Of a stretch of DNA of 49,626 nt, positions 40,001 through 47,992 are shown in pieces. The stretch spans positions 1 to 49,626 of the forward strand of contig NZ_FUYF01000016.1 of assembly GCF_900167555.1 (NCBI RefSeq), read 5' to 3'. Position 1 is the first letter of the stretch; every line of letters starts with the position of its first letter. The position numbers were made by a program, and so were the translations under genes. The notes beneath the pieces are model-generated. The model ran no database searches. It was not told where the DNA came from and saw nothing but the letters and a program-made list of their open reading frames with translations. This stretch comes from Gemmiger formicilis. Lineage in GTDB: Bacteria > Bacillota > Clostridia > Oscillospirales > Ruminococcaceae.

Positions 40001-40026
40001 ACTTCTTACTCCTTTATTTCCTCTAT

Positions 40027-40112
40027 TTACAGAAAAAGGACGCTGCGAAAACACATTCGCAGCGCCCTTGCTGTTATGCCTCTATTATACGGGGTAAGCG
40101 GACAAAATGCAA
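40027..40112 (-). promoter_or_regulatory. glnN promoter and terminator-like leader hairpin
   Basis: On the - strand TTGCAT (40112-40107), 17 bases, TATAAT (40089-40084). About 10 bases after the expected +1, AAGGGCGCTGCGAA pairs with TTCGCAGCGTCCTT (40068-40035 region, one G-T pair) and runs into TTTTT, 35 bases before the start codon. This looks like an attenuator. The transcript before it is too short for a full pair of ANTAR hexaloop hairpins. Confidence 0.65.
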
Positions 40113-40194
40113 CTGGCAATCTGACGAAAGAAACAACGATTTTTTGGTTGAAATACGGCAATACTGTGAACTGTGCGCAAGAGACGGAATGTGG

Positions 40195-40200
40195 TATACT
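40195..40200 (+). promoter_or_regulatory. Extended -10 of the CYTH gene
   Basis: TGGTATACT lies 184 bases before the CYTH start, upstream of the repeat that forms most of the leader. It is the only good -10 box in the gap. Confidence 0.5.
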
Positions 40201-40214
40201 AAGGACAGGAAATG

Positions 40215-40365
40215 ACCCCCCCTTGGCCCCCTCTGGGAGGGGGCTCCCGCCGCAGCGGGTGGGGGAGAGAACCTTGCGGTCATCCGAAATATTTCGGGCT
40301 GTGGCAAGGTTCTCTCCCTCCGGCCCTGCGGGGCCACCTCCCTCGCAGAGGGAGGCAAGGAGGAT
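40215..40365. repeat. GGCCCCCTC-type intergenic repeat
   Basis: TTGGCCCCCTCTGGGAGGGG, CCCGCCGCAGCGGG, GGGGGAGAGAACCTTGCGG, then CAAGGTTCTCTCCCTCCGG and CCTCCCTCGCAGAGGGAGG. AACCTTG and CAAGGTT in the middle pair across the element. It is the closest relative of 17826-17970, and again forms a 5' leader. Confidence 0.8.
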
Positions 40366-40383
40366 GGGAGGTATAATAAACTT

Positions 40384-40869
40384 ATGGAAATCGAACGCAA
40401 ATGGATGGTCACGGGCTGGCCGGAGGGGCTGACCCAGACCTCGGACTATCAGATGGATCAGGGCTACGTCAGCGTGCGCCCCACGGTGCGCATCCGGCGC
40501 GAGGCCCTGCAGGGCGGGCGCACGGCGCTGGTGCTCTGCTTTAAAGGGGCAGGCACCCTGAGCCGCGAGGAGATCGAGACCGAAATCGACGCCGAGCTGT
40601 TCGCAAAGCTCGAGCATTTAATAGGTAAGCCCCTTATCCGCAAGGAGCGCCGCGGCTATCGGCTGCCCGGCGGGCTGACGCTCGAGGTCAACTGCGTGGA
40701 CCCCGACCTGCCCACGGCTTTCTGGTACGCCGAGGTCGAGTTTGAAACCGAAGCCCAGGCTCTTGCCTGGGACCCCGCCGCCGCGGGCCTTGCCGACTAC
40801 CTGCACGACGAATGCACCGGCAAGCCCGGCAGCAGTATGGGGGAGTACTGGCTTCAGACGCGAAAATAA
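40384..40869 (+). CDS. CYTH domain protein (triphosphate tunnel metalloenzyme family)
   Basis: The 161-residue protein begins MEIERKWMV, the EIERKW signature of CYTH/TTM proteins, which hydrolyse tripolyphosphate or act as class IV adenylate cyclases. Alternating charged strands (VRIRREALQ, ETEIDAELF, KERRGYRL, TLEVNCVD, AEVEFET) form the eight-strand tunnel with inward Arg, Lys and Glu. Substrate is unknown; tripolyphosphatase is the more common activity in bacteria. GGGAGG lies 13 bases before the ATG, close to the repeat edge. No CHAD domain is fused or adjacent. A fragment of CCTTCCCC repeat follows the stop (40872-40890). Confidence 0.92.
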   Translation: MEIERKWMVTGWPEGLTQTSDYQMDQGYVSVRPTVRIRREALQGGRTALVLCFKGAGTLSREEIETEIDAELFAKLEHLIGKPLIRKERRGYRLPGGLTLEVNCVDPDLPTAFWYAEVEFETEAQALAWDPAAAGLADYLHDECTGKPGSSMGEYWLQTRK

Positions 40870-40929
40870 GGAAGCCTTCCCCCGTGGGGGAAACCAAAAA
40901 TTTGTATTTGTAAAATCTCCGCCCCCACC

Positions 40930-40958
40930 TTTACAAACGCCCTTAAAACGACTACAAT
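40930..40958 (+). promoter_or_regulatory. Promoter of the DUF3048 gene pair
   Basis: TTTACA (40930-40935), 17 bases, TACAAT (40953-40958), 46 bases before the first DUF3048 start, with AAAGGAG as ribosome site. Confidence 0.75.
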
Positions 40959-41004
40959 ATTAGTATATTTACTACAACAGGAAAACCTGAAAAGGAGCAA
41001 TGGA

Positions 41005-42477
41005 ATGAAACGTGTTCTGCTTGTGATCGCAGCGCTGCTCTCCCTGACAGTGCTGCTGGCGGCCTGCAAAAAGAGCGGCGATACCATCTCGACCCCCACC
41101 GCGGAAAGCACACCCGCGACTGTGGAGGCGACCCCCGCTCCCACCGAGCTGCCCCCCTATGAGGCCAACGTCCTGACCGGTGAGCCGAAGGGTGCTGACT
41201 ACCCCGAGGGCCAGCGCATCACCGCCGTGATGGTCAACAACATCGTGGCGGCCCGCCCCCAGCGCGGTCTGTCCAAGGCCGACATCCTGTTTGAGATCAA
41301 GGTCGAGGGCGGCATCACCCGTTTCATGCCTGTCTTTACCGATTATAAGACCGTCGGCGAGGTCGGCCCCGTCCGCTCGGGCCGCGACCAGTTCTTCCGC
41401 CTGATCCTGCCCTGGCAGGCGCTCTATATCCATGAGGGCCAGTCCGTCGTCATGCAGCAGTACGCCATCGACTACGACTACGGCAAGCTGAACAACAACG
41501 ACGGTGCCAACGGCTACCGCGATTATGGCCGCGTCAACTGGGCCGGCAAGAGCTACAACGCCGGTTCTCTGGCGCTGGAGCACACGATGTACACCAACGC
41601 CGACAACATCGCAAACTATATCAGCAGCCAGAACGTGGATATGAACCGCACCTACAACTCCACCTTCTTTAACTTTGTGGATTACCGCCTGGGCACGACC
41701 CGCGACCTGTCCAACAGCCTGGACAGTGCCTACAGCGATAAGTATGGCCCTGTTGTCTCTGACGGCCAGTATGTCGAGATCGTCCACAGCCAGTCCTACA
41801 AGACCCGCTTCATCTACGACGAGAGCACCAACCAGTACAAGATGCAGCAGAACTACTCCGACGGCCAGTGGCGCGATACCGTGGACGAGGCCGCCGACAA
41901 CAAGGTGCTGACCTTCCCCAACGTCATCGTCCTGTACACCGACATCCACACCTACCCCGGCCACGAGAAAACGGACCTGCAGTACGTTGAGTACGCATGG
42001 GGCGGCGTCGGCTACTACTGCTACGGCGGCAAGTGCGAGAAGATCTACTGGCAGAAGGGCACCCCGCTGGAGGCCCTGCGCCTGTACTACTTGAACGAGG
42101 ACGGCACCTGCAGCGACACCCCGCTGGAGGTCAACATCGGCAAGAGCTATGTGGCCGTGACCGACGTAGACTTTGCCGAAAACTTTGTCCACAGCACGCT
42201 GGACGGCGTCAACCTGTCCACCGCCACGACCCAGACCTACGAGAAGAGCTATGTCGAGGACGACGCCAAGGCCGGTGAGACCCTCGGCTCCTCCACCGAC
42301 GACCTGACCGCAGCCGCCACCGGCAGCGGCGAGGCTGAGACCACCGAGGCTCCCGCGCAGGAGACTGTGACCGAGGAGACCCCGGCGCAGGAGGAAACGC
42401 CCGCTGAGGAGGCCCCCGTCGAGGAGACTCCCGCGGAGACCACCGAGGCCCCGGCGGATGAGACCCCCGCGGAATAA
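41005..42477 (+). CDS. DUF3048 domain lipoprotein (YerB-like) with Glu/Pro/Thr-rich tail
   Basis: The 490 residues start with a lipoprotein signal (lipobox LLAAC, Cys at 21), a Thr/Pro-rich spacer, then DUF3048: AVMVNNIVAARPQRGLSKAD near 75, ITRFMPVFTD, VGPVRSGRDQFF near 128, and the C-terminal half with NVIVLYTDIHTY near 310 and TPLEVNIGKSYVAV. Residues from about 440 are a low-complexity tail of repeated EAPAEET/ETPAEE units, probably a flexible spacer. B. subtilis YerB is a relative of unknown function. It is followed by a paralogue after a 71-base gap with a hairpin. Confidence 0.92.
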   Translation: MKRVLLVIAALLSLTVLLAACKKSGDTISTPTAESTPATVEATPAPTELPPYEANVLTGEPKGADYPEGQRITAVMVNNIVAARPQRGLSKADILFEIKVEGGITRFMPVFTDYKTVGEVGPVRSGRDQFFRLILPWQALYIHEGQSVVMQQYAIDYDYGKLNNNDGANGYRDYGRVNWAGKSYNAGSLALEHTMYTNADNIANYISSQNVDMNRTYNSTFFNFVDYRLGTTRDLSNSLDSAYSDKYGPVVSDGQYVEIVHSQSYKTRFIYDESTNQYKMQQNYSDGQWRDTVDEAADNKVLTFPNVIVLYTDIHTYPGHEKTDLQYVEYAWGGVGYYCYGGKCEKIYWQKGTPLEALRLYYLNEDGTCSDTPLEVNIGKSYVAVTDVDFAENFVHSTLDGVNLSTATTQTYEKSYVEDDAKAGETLGSSTDDLTAAATGSGEAETTEAPAQETVTEETPAQEETPAEEAPVEETPAETTEAPADETPAE

Positions 42478-42492
42478 TTGAATCTGCCCGTA

Positions 42493-42530
42493 CAACGTGG
42501 CTCGCCCGGCGGCGGGCCGCGTTGTTTGTT
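42493..42530 (+). terminator. Terminator-like hairpin between the two DUF3048 genes
   Basis: ACAACG and CGTTGT arms with inner GGC/GCC and CGCC/GGCG pairs are followed by TTGTTTGTTT. It could give partial termination between the paralogues; no separate promoter for the second gene is evident. Confidence 0.7.
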
Positions 42531-42548
42531 TACAGAGAGGTATTGTAT

Positions 42549-43970
42549 ATGAGGAAATTGCAGGCATGGGGCGGCGCTGCGGCGCTGCTGGCTGCCCTGC
42601 TGCTGGGCGGCTGCGCCCGGCAGGATACCGTGACCGCCACGCCGGAGCAGGCAGCGACCCCCACCCCGGAGGTCACTGCCGAGTCGACGCCCGAGCCCGC
42701 GGTGGGCCTGAGCACCAACCCGCTGACCGGGCTGGACGACGCCGACTACACCGGCAAGCGCCCCGTGGCCGTGATGCTGCGCACGCTGGACGGCGCACAG
42801 CCCCAGTGGGGCATTGCGTCCGCCGATGTGCTGATCGAGGGCGTGACCGAGGGCAACACCGCGGGTCTGATGGCGCTGTTTGCCGACGTGGACCGCATCA
42901 GCAAGGTGGGGCCGGTCGGCCCGGGCCGCGACCTGTTTTTGCAGGCCGCGCTGCCGCTGAATGCGATGCCGGTCTCGATTGACAAGAACGTCTACGCGGC
43001 AAACCTGCTCAACACGCTGGCGTATCAGGATCTGGACGGCTACCACGTCGGCAAGACGGCGTTTGCCTTTGACCAGGGCCGTCAGGACGCAGGCTACCGC
43101 GAGGAAAACTGCTGGTACACCACCGGTGAGCTGATCCGCAACGGTGCGGCCAGCTACGGCACGGCGCTGGAGGGCAGCAACACCCCGCTGTTCCGTTTTG
43201 GTGCGCGGGAGGAGGTTGCCCCCGAGAACCGCAGCGGCATGAGCCTGACCGTGACGTTCTCGAAATCCGACAGCGAGCAGCTGAACTACAACACCGGCAC
43301 CGGCCTGTACGAGAAGCTGAACGCCGACGGAAGCCCGATGACCGACGCCGACAACGGTCAACAGGCGGCGTTCACCAACGTGTTTGTGCTGTATGCGTCC
43401 AGCGGCATCAAGGATGACGGCTACACCCGCCAGTACGACATGACCGGCGGCACCGGCCTCTACCTGCACGGCGGCGCGTGGGAGCAGATCTCCTGGAGCA
43501 AGGAGGACGCCACCGGACCGTTCAGCCTGACCGCCGCCGACGGCACGCCGCTGACCGTGGCCCCTGGCAAGAGCTTTATCGCGATCTGGGGCGGCTACTA
43601 CGGCCAGGCCCTGCGCCTGACCGCCGCCGACGGCAGCGAGCAGACCCTGCCCGAAAAGCCCGCCCTGCTGGCAAGCGGCGTCACTGATGAAGCCGCTGCC
43701 GCCGCCGAGGCTGCGCTGTCGAACGCGCAGAAGCTCATTGATGCGCAGGCTGCCATTGACCAGGCCAACGCCAGCCTGGCCGAGGCACAGACTGAATTGC
43801 AGGACGCCCAGGCCGCCCTGGACGCCGACAGCGAGAACGCCGACCTGCTCGCCGCCCGCGATGCCGCGCAGGCAAAAATCGACGAGCTGAACCAGACCAT
43901 CGCGGACAATCAGGCGTATCTGGATGCGAACGCTCCGCAGCCGGAGGCAACCGAAGCCCCGGCAGAATGA
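42549..43970 (+). CDS. DUF3048 domain lipoprotein with C-terminal coiled coil
   Basis: The 473-residue paralogue of the preceding gene has lipobox LLGGC (Cys near 22), Thr/Pro spacer and DUF3048 with PVAVMLRTLDGAQPQWGIAS and VGPVGPGRDLFL, where the neighbour has VGPVRSGRDQFF (Arg replaced by Gly). From about 385 the tail changes to an Ala/Gln/Asp-rich heptad region (AAEAALSNAQKLIDAQAAID, AQAKIDELNQTIADNQAYL), a coiled coil that the first paralogue lacks. GAGAGG precedes the ATG at 42549; an ATG 27 bases earlier is in frame. It probably also sits on the outer membrane face, perhaps bound to another protein through the coil. Confidence 0.9.
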   Translation: MRKLQAWGGAAALLAALLLGGCARQDTVTATPEQAATPTPEVTAESTPEPAVGLSTNPLTGLDDADYTGKRPVAVMLRTLDGAQPQWGIASADVLIEGVTEGNTAGLMALFADVDRISKVGPVGPGRDLFLQAALPLNAMPVSIDKNVYAANLLNTLAYQDLDGYHVGKTAFAFDQGRQDAGYREENCWYTTGELIRNGAASYGTALEGSNTPLFRFGAREEVAPENRSGMSLTVTFSKSDSEQLNYNTGTGLYEKLNADGSPMTDADNGQQAAFTNVFVLYASSGIKDDGYTRQYDMTGGTGLYLHGGAWEQISWSKEDATGPFSLTAADGTPLTVAPGKSFIAIWGGYYGQALRLTAADGSEQTLPEKPALLASGVTDEAAAAAEAALSNAQKLIDAQAAIDQANASLAEAQTELQDAQAALDADSENADLLAARDAAQAKIDELNQTIADNQAYLDANAPQPEATEAPAE

Positions 43971-44039
43971 TGAAGGTGAGCGGCAGCCGCAAACGGCCTG
44001 AGGGGCTTTGACGGGCCTTCCCATGGACGTCCGTATCCC

Positions 44040-44500
44040 CCACAGCCGCCCGCTGCAAAAATTACCGCCCTGTAGGGGCCGGGCATGCCCGGCCCGCGGC
44101 CTTCCCATAACCGCCCGTACACCATCCATAACCGGGCCGGACATGTCCGGCCCCTACCGCCCAATACACCAAAAGGCACCTGCTTTTCCACAAGTACTGT
44201 AGGGAGGGGTCTTGACCCCTCCGCCGGGCGTTGAGGACGCCGCCCGCTGCAAAAATTGCCGCCCTGTAGGGGCCGGGCATGCCCGGCCCCTACCGCCCAA
44301 TAACCCAAAAGGCACCTGCTTTTCCACAAGTACTGTAGGGAGGGGTCTTGACCCCTCCGCCGGGCGTTGAGGGCGCCGCCCGCTGCAAAAATTGCCGCCC
44401 TGTAGGGGCCGGGCATGCCCGGCCCGCGGCCTTCCCATAACCACCCGTACACCATCCACAGCCGGGCCGGGCATGCCCGGCCCCTACCGCCCAATACACC
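44040..44500. repeat. Tandem array of palindromic repeats with copied terminator arm
   Basis: Three related units follow each other. Each has CCCGCTGCAAAAATT, CCGCCCTGTAGGGG with CCGGGCATGCCCGG (44072, 44268, 44402), then AAAAGGCACCTGC, and in the first two CCACAAGTACTGTAGGGAGG with GGTCTTGACC and GGGCGTTGAGGACGCC. The AAAAGGCACCTGC word equals the 5' arm of the terminator at 44501-44537. Units one and three contain the 85-bp double palindrome (44072-44155, 44402-44487); unit two has lost the middle. Confidence 0.85.
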
Positions 44501-44539
44501 AAAAGGCACCTGCTCAACCCCGAGCAGGTGCCTTTTTAT
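44501..44539. terminator. Bidirectional terminator of the histidine phosphatase gene
   Basis: A perfect 15-bp stem, 44501-44515 with 44522-44536 (AAAAGGCACCTGCTC arm), is bounded by A and T runs. On the way to the stop codon a second hairpin, GGTTCCTTCTTTG/CAAAGAAGGAAC (about 44561-44586), resembles those after the symporter gene and in module 1. Confidence 0.9.
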
Positions 44540-44610
44540 ATCCCATTATTTAGAATTTCTTCGGTTCCTTCTTTGCAAAGAAGGAACAAAACTTCCGTAT
44601 CCCCCGTAAA

Positions 44611-45246
44611 TTACTCCATCCCGTCCAGATACCCGTGGGGCACAACGTCATACGCCTCGGCCAGATGGTCCCGCATCCACATCTCGGCGTCCAGGCGCAC
44701 ACTGTAGCCCGCGCCCGGGTCGGTCATCCACTCCTCCGGCTTGCGGAAGGGCAAGGCGTGCTGGGACAGCATGTTCATGATAACGCCGCCGTGGGTCACG
44801 CAGGCGGCCTCCTCGGTGTGGGTGCGCAGCATGTACTCAAACATCTTCATCAGCATCGATGACGTGCGGTTGAAGAACATCTGCCGGTCCTCCGCGCCCG
44901 CGGGCACCGTGCGGCTCGTCGGGTCCATCCACTGGGCAAACTCCGGGTCCTTCACCAGCTCCTGCACGGCGCGGCCCTCAAACTTGCCAAAGGCCATCTC
45001 CCGCAGGTCGTCCAGCTCGATCTGCCGCACGCCGGGAAACAAAATCTCCGCCGTCTCGGTGGCGCGCTTCATCGGGCTGGTGAATACCAGCGGCACGACC
45101 GGATAGTCAAAATCCTTTTTCAACGTTTTCAGCTGGGCGCGGCCCTCGTCGCACAGGGGCAGGTCGCTGCCGCTGCCAATGTACAGCCCTTGCAGATTGC
45201 CCGCCGTCAGGCCGTGGCGGATCAGATGCAGTTTATAATATTTCAC
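44611..45246 (-). CDS. Histidine phosphatase family protein (phosphoglycerate mutase-like)
   Basis: The 211-residue protein has the RHG motif LHLIRHGLTAGN (catalytic His at about 10), FTSPMKRATETAEIL with the second Arg, ELDDLREMAFGKFEGR with the proton-donor Glu, and CVTHGGVIMNML with the second His. This fits the GpmB/CobC-like branch; the substrate is not clear (phosphosugar, alpha-ribazole phosphate or similar). It starts with GTG at 45246, with a weak GAGA ribosome site. The nearest + strand neighbour is an XRE regulator, separated by a MITE. Confidence 0.9.
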   Translation of the reverse strand: MKYYKLHLIRHGLTAGNLQGLYIGSGSDLPLCDEGRAQLKTLKKDFDYPVVPLVFTSPMKRATETAEILFPGVRQIELDDLREMAFGKFEGRAVQELVKDPEFAQWMDPTSRTVPAGAEDRQMFFNRTSSMLMKMFEYMLRTHTEEAACVTHGGVIMNMLSQHALPFRKPEEWMTDPGAGYSVRLDAEMWMRDHLAEAYDVVPHGYLDGME

Positions 45247-45277
45247 GTTATAATCTCGCTTTCCATAACATTGCTAC

Positions 45278-45457
45278 TTAAGGCAACACCGCACAATTCC
45301 CGCCTTACGGCTTAAGCACCGCTCCGGCGGCTGCGGCACGGCATCTGCGTTGCCAAAATGCTCGCCAATACACAAAGTATTGCCTGCGCTTTTGGCTTAG
45401 CAGCTGCCGCACCTCGCTCGCCGTATCGGCACTTAGAATTATGCAGTATTGCCTTAA
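45278..45457. mobile_element. 180-bp MITE with 22-bp imperfect terminal inverted repeats
   Basis: The left end TTAAGGCAACACCGCACAAT and right end (inverse) TTAAGGCAATACTGCATAAT match at 19 of 22 positions (with TC completing each). Internal sequence folds back on itself (CCAATAC/GTATTG, GGCTGCGGCA/TGCCGC). The element has no gene. TTAA or TA at both borders would fit an IS630/mariner-type target duplication. From 45458 to 45656 nothing else is recognisable. Confidence 0.75.
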
Positions 45458-45656
45458 CAGCATACCCTAAAATCGTGTCCTGCGCAACCGTAAATTATTA
45501 CAATTTGGTTACAACGCGCATCCGCCGCGCCGCTTTGGCAAATTCTGCCCACAATATTTATAGCTGTACTCGCTGTATAATGACTAAATGTAGGTGCAGG
45601 ATGTCGGTTCGGCGCAGTGACGGCATTTTCGGCACAAAATCTGTCAATTTTTTGGG

Positions 45657-45685
45657 TTTACAAAGCGTTTTCCACCCGCTATAAT
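45657..45685 (+). promoter_or_regulatory. Promoter of the XRE regulator
   Basis: TTTACA (45657-45662), exactly 17 bases, TATAAT (45680-45685), 85 bases before the chosen start codon. Confidence 0.8.
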
Positions 45686-45769
45686 ATACAGCGTGTAGAA
45701 AATATGCAAGGGGCACCACTGCGGCCCGGCACCGTGCCGGTCATGCGCCCCGGAACAGGATTGCGGACC

Positions 45770-46468
45770 ATGGGGATCGAATTTAACCGGATCATTACGC
45801 TGCTGCGCAAGGAGCGCGGCATCACCCAGAAGCAGGCGGCGCAGGACCTTGGCATCAGCCAGGCCCAGCTCTCCCATTACGAGAAGGGCATCCGCGAATG
45901 CGGCCTTGCCTTTGTCGTGCAGGTGGCGGACTACTACGACGTCAGCTGCGACTACCTGCTGGGCCGCAGTGCCGAGCGCAGCGGCCAGACCATCACGGTG
46001 GAGGAGCTGCCCGAGGGCAATTCGGCCACCGGCGGCAGTGTCTACCGCGGCAGCGTCCTACCCACGATGTACAAAAAGCTCATCGAGAACTCCCTCGACA
46101 TCCTCTACGACAAATTGCAGGAGAGCAGGGACAAGCAGCTTGTTGTCGGCGTCAGCAGCTACCTGATGCTGGCCGTGTACAAGATGTTCCGTCTGCTGTA
46201 CGAGGCATCGCCCAAAAATGTCAGCGGCATGTTCCGCGTCGGCTCCGCCCGCTGGGACCGCAGCGCCGACGCCGCCATGAGCATGGCCGAGGGTGACCTG
46301 GCCGCCGCCCTGACCGGTGAGGACGGCACCCGCGACAGCCTTGAGCCTGCAACGCTCGCCCTGAGCACCGACCAGCTCGCCCGCGACTACCCCCGCCACG
46401 CCACCAGCCTTTTCAACCTCGTCAAAAATGCCGAGGAAGCCATGCGCGGACTGAAAAAGGCGGAGTAA
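45770..46468 (+). CDS. XRE family helix-turn-helix regulator
   Basis: The 232-residue protein has an N-terminal HTH_3 domain (about 5-62): FNRIITLLRKERGITQKQAA, DLGISQAQLSHYEKGIREC and YYDVSCDYLLGRS, the classic Cro/C1 layout. The remaining 165 residues are helical with no recognised sensor domain (LPTMYKKLIENSLDILYDKL, YLMLAVYKMFRLLYEA). The ATG at 45770 has AGGA at a suitable distance; an in-frame ATG at 45704 is closer to the promoter and could be used. Targets are unknown; no phage or toxin genes are adjacent. Confidence 0.88.
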   Translation: MGIEFNRIITLLRKERGITQKQAAQDLGISQAQLSHYEKGIRECGLAFVVQVADYYDVSCDYLLGRSAERSGQTITVEELPEGNSATGGSVYRGSVLPTMYKKLIENSLDILYDKLQESRDKQLVVGVSSYLMLAVYKMFRLLYEASPKNVSGMFRVGSARWDRSADAAMSMAEGDLAAALTGEDGTRDSLEPATLALSTDQLARDYPRHATSLFNLVKNAEEAMRGLKKAE

Positions 46469-46481
46469 AACCAAAAATAAG

Positions 46482-46513
46482 AGCCTGTGCAGTTCGCCTG
46501 CACAGGCTTTTTT
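46482..46513. terminator. Bidirectional terminator between the XRE and AbrB genes
   Basis: A perfect 11-bp stem AGCCTGTGCAG/CTGCACAGGCT with a 5-base loop is followed by TTTTTTG on +. Confidence 0.88.
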
Positions 46514-46546
46514 GTATAAGCGGGGATATAACAGGGAGAGCGGGCC

Positions 46547-46795
46547 TTACTTGCCCAGTGCCTTGCGGCAGGCGGGGCAGACGTATTTGCCGTGGAGCAG
46601 CACGGCGTCGGGAGAAATGTCGCCGCAGAAAACGCAGCTGCCCTGCGCGTGGTACTTGCGCATAATGATGGAATCCCCATCGGTAAAAATCTCAAGCGGG
46701 GTATCCGGAGTAATGTCGTAGGTGGTGCGGAGTTCCTTGGGCAGGACCACGCGGCCCAGACTGTCGATACTGCGAACGATACCGGTAGAAATCAT
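46547..46795 (-). CDS. AbrB-type regulator with C-terminal zinc ribbon
   Basis: The 82-residue protein has a SpoVT/AbrB swapped-hairpin DNA-binding domain (about 1-48): GIVRSIDSLGRVVLPKELR and PLEIFTDGDSIIMRKY. The C-terminal 30 residues carry CVFC...CPAC, two CxxC pairs that would hold a zinc ion. Family proteins are transition-state regulators acting as dimers or tetramers. AGGAGG precedes the ATG. It has its own near-consensus promoter, implying steady expression. Confidence 0.92.
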   Translation of the reverse strand: MISTGIVRSIDSLGRVVLPKELRTTYDITPDTPLEIFTDGDSIIMRKYHAQGSCVFCGDISPDAVLLHGKYVCPACRKALGK

Positions 46796-46877
46796 CTTTC
46801 TAACCTCCTGTAATACGTTTCGGCGTGTTGGGCCAAAAAACGGTGCCCAAGCCGACGGCTTCGAACCTTACGACCTT

Positions 46878-46906
46878 ATTATACGGCTTATTGGAAGTGT
46901 TGTCAA
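46878..46906 (-). promoter_or_regulatory. Near-consensus promoter of the AbrB-type gene
   Basis: On the - strand TTGACA (46906-46901), 17 bases, TATAAT (46883-46878). On the + side of this gap, TTTGTCACAAC is repeated head to tail at 46993-47003 and 47004-47014 just before the amidase gene, a possible operator. Confidence 0.85.
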
Positions 46907-47058
46907 TATTTGGCAATCGAAAAAACAGGGCTTTTGCGTATATTTTTAGAAGGCTGCAAAATAAAAGCACAAAAAATCAGAAAAGGATGCGTTTTGTCAC
47001 AACTTTGTCACAACACAATGGTATCGTTTAAAAAACGTAAGCGGAAAGGAGGGCGGCC

Positions 47059-47952
47059 ATGGCAAGGACCGGCACACCCCCGCGGGAAAAAGCCCGGGTC
47101 TACCGCACCGGGCGGCTCGACAGGCTGTGCTCGCTGCTGTTTGCGGTGGCGGCGCTGATTTTGTGCGCAGGCATCGGCGCGGTGCTCTGGTACGAGTGGC
47201 AGGGCACCCGGCCCACCGCGGCAGAGCAGGCCGAGGCGGACGAGATCGAGCGGGCAGACGGCGGCGAGGAGGAGATCGTTGCCGTGACAGAGGAGGCGGC
47301 GGACGGCAAAATCGTTGTGGCCATCGACCCGGGACATGGCGGCGTCAACCCAAGCGTCGGCGGCGAGGACGCGGGCAGCCTCGGCAGCGGCCTGCGCGAG
47401 GCGGACGTCACGCTGAAAACCGCCACGCTCGTCTATGACAAGCTCGCGCGTGATGGCCGTTTTGCTCCGATGCTGACCGCCAACGGCACCGAGTACCTCA
47501 AGCCCAGCCGCCGCGCGGCCCGCGCCAAGGCAGCCGGTGCGCAGCTGCTGCTCTCCATTCACCTGAACTACGACGCCGACAGCTGCGTTTCCGGCTTTGA
47601 GTGCTGCCCGGCTACGCCGCAGCTGTCCACAAATGCCGACAGCCTGCGCTTTGCGCGGATGGTCGCGGAAAAATTCGGTGCAATGGGGATGGAGCTGCGC
47701 GGCATCGACGGCGTGCGCTACATCTATTTTGACGACAACGACAACCGTTACATACGCGAGTCCAACGACACGACCGTGCTCTCCGACCCGACGTTTACCG
47801 TAGTGCAGAAATGCGGCTGCCCGGCGGTGCTGGTGGAGGAGGGCTTCATCACAAACCCCGGCGACGTTGCCCTGGTCGCCACCGACGCAGCCTGCGAGGC
47901 GGCGGCACAGGCGTACTATGAATGTATCCTGACCTACTTTGACCTGACATAA
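47059..47952 (+). CDS. N-acetylmuramoyl-L-alanine amidase (Amidase_3), membrane-anchored
   Basis: The enzyme cleaves the bond between MurNAc and the stem peptide of peptidoglycan. In 297 residues, a cytoplasmic N-terminus, a membrane helix (SLLFAVAALILCAGIGAVLW, about 30-49) and an acidic linker precede the Amidase_3 domain (about 92-295). VVAIDPGHGG holds the first zinc His, LREADVTLK the Glu, LLLSIHLNYD the second His, and LVEEGFITNPGD the catalytic Glu. AAAGGAGG precedes the ATG. It has no SH3, LysM or SPOR domain. It could be a CwlD-like enzyme or a general cell-wall hydrolase; no sporulation genes are next to it. Confidence 0.92.
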   Translation: MARTGTPPREKARVYRTGRLDRLCSLLFAVAALILCAGIGAVLWYEWQGTRPTAAEQAEADEIERADGGEEEIVAVTEEAADGKIVVAIDPGHGGVNPSVGGEDAGSLGSGLREADVTLKTATLVYDKLARDGRFAPMLTANGTEYLKPSRRAARAKAAGAQLLLSIHLNYDADSCVSGFECCPATPQLSTNADSLRFARMVAEKFGAMGMELRGIDGVRYIYFDDNDNRYIRESNDTTVLSDPTFTVVQKCGCPAVLVEEGFITNPGDVALVATDAACEAAAQAYYECILTYFDLT

Positions 47953-47992
47953 AAAGCGCGGTGCACCCCGGCGGGCGCATCGCGCGTACTTA
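47953..47992. terminator. Possible terminator between the amidase and deformylase-like genes
   Basis: AAAAGCGCG and CGCGCGTACTT form an imperfect hairpin with inner GTGC/GCGC pairs, in the 40 bases between two convergent stop codons. T runs are poor. Confidence 0.4.

Noticed and set aside
40027-40080. ANTAR-binding hexaloop pair in the glnN leader
   Set aside because: Only one hairpin fits before the coding start and its loop TGTGTT lacks the A at position 1 expected for ANTAR targets.
44611-45246. Assignment of the histidine phosphatase as glycolytic phosphoglycerate mutase
   Set aside because: Motifs show only superfamily membership; length and sequence do not fit canonical GpmA.
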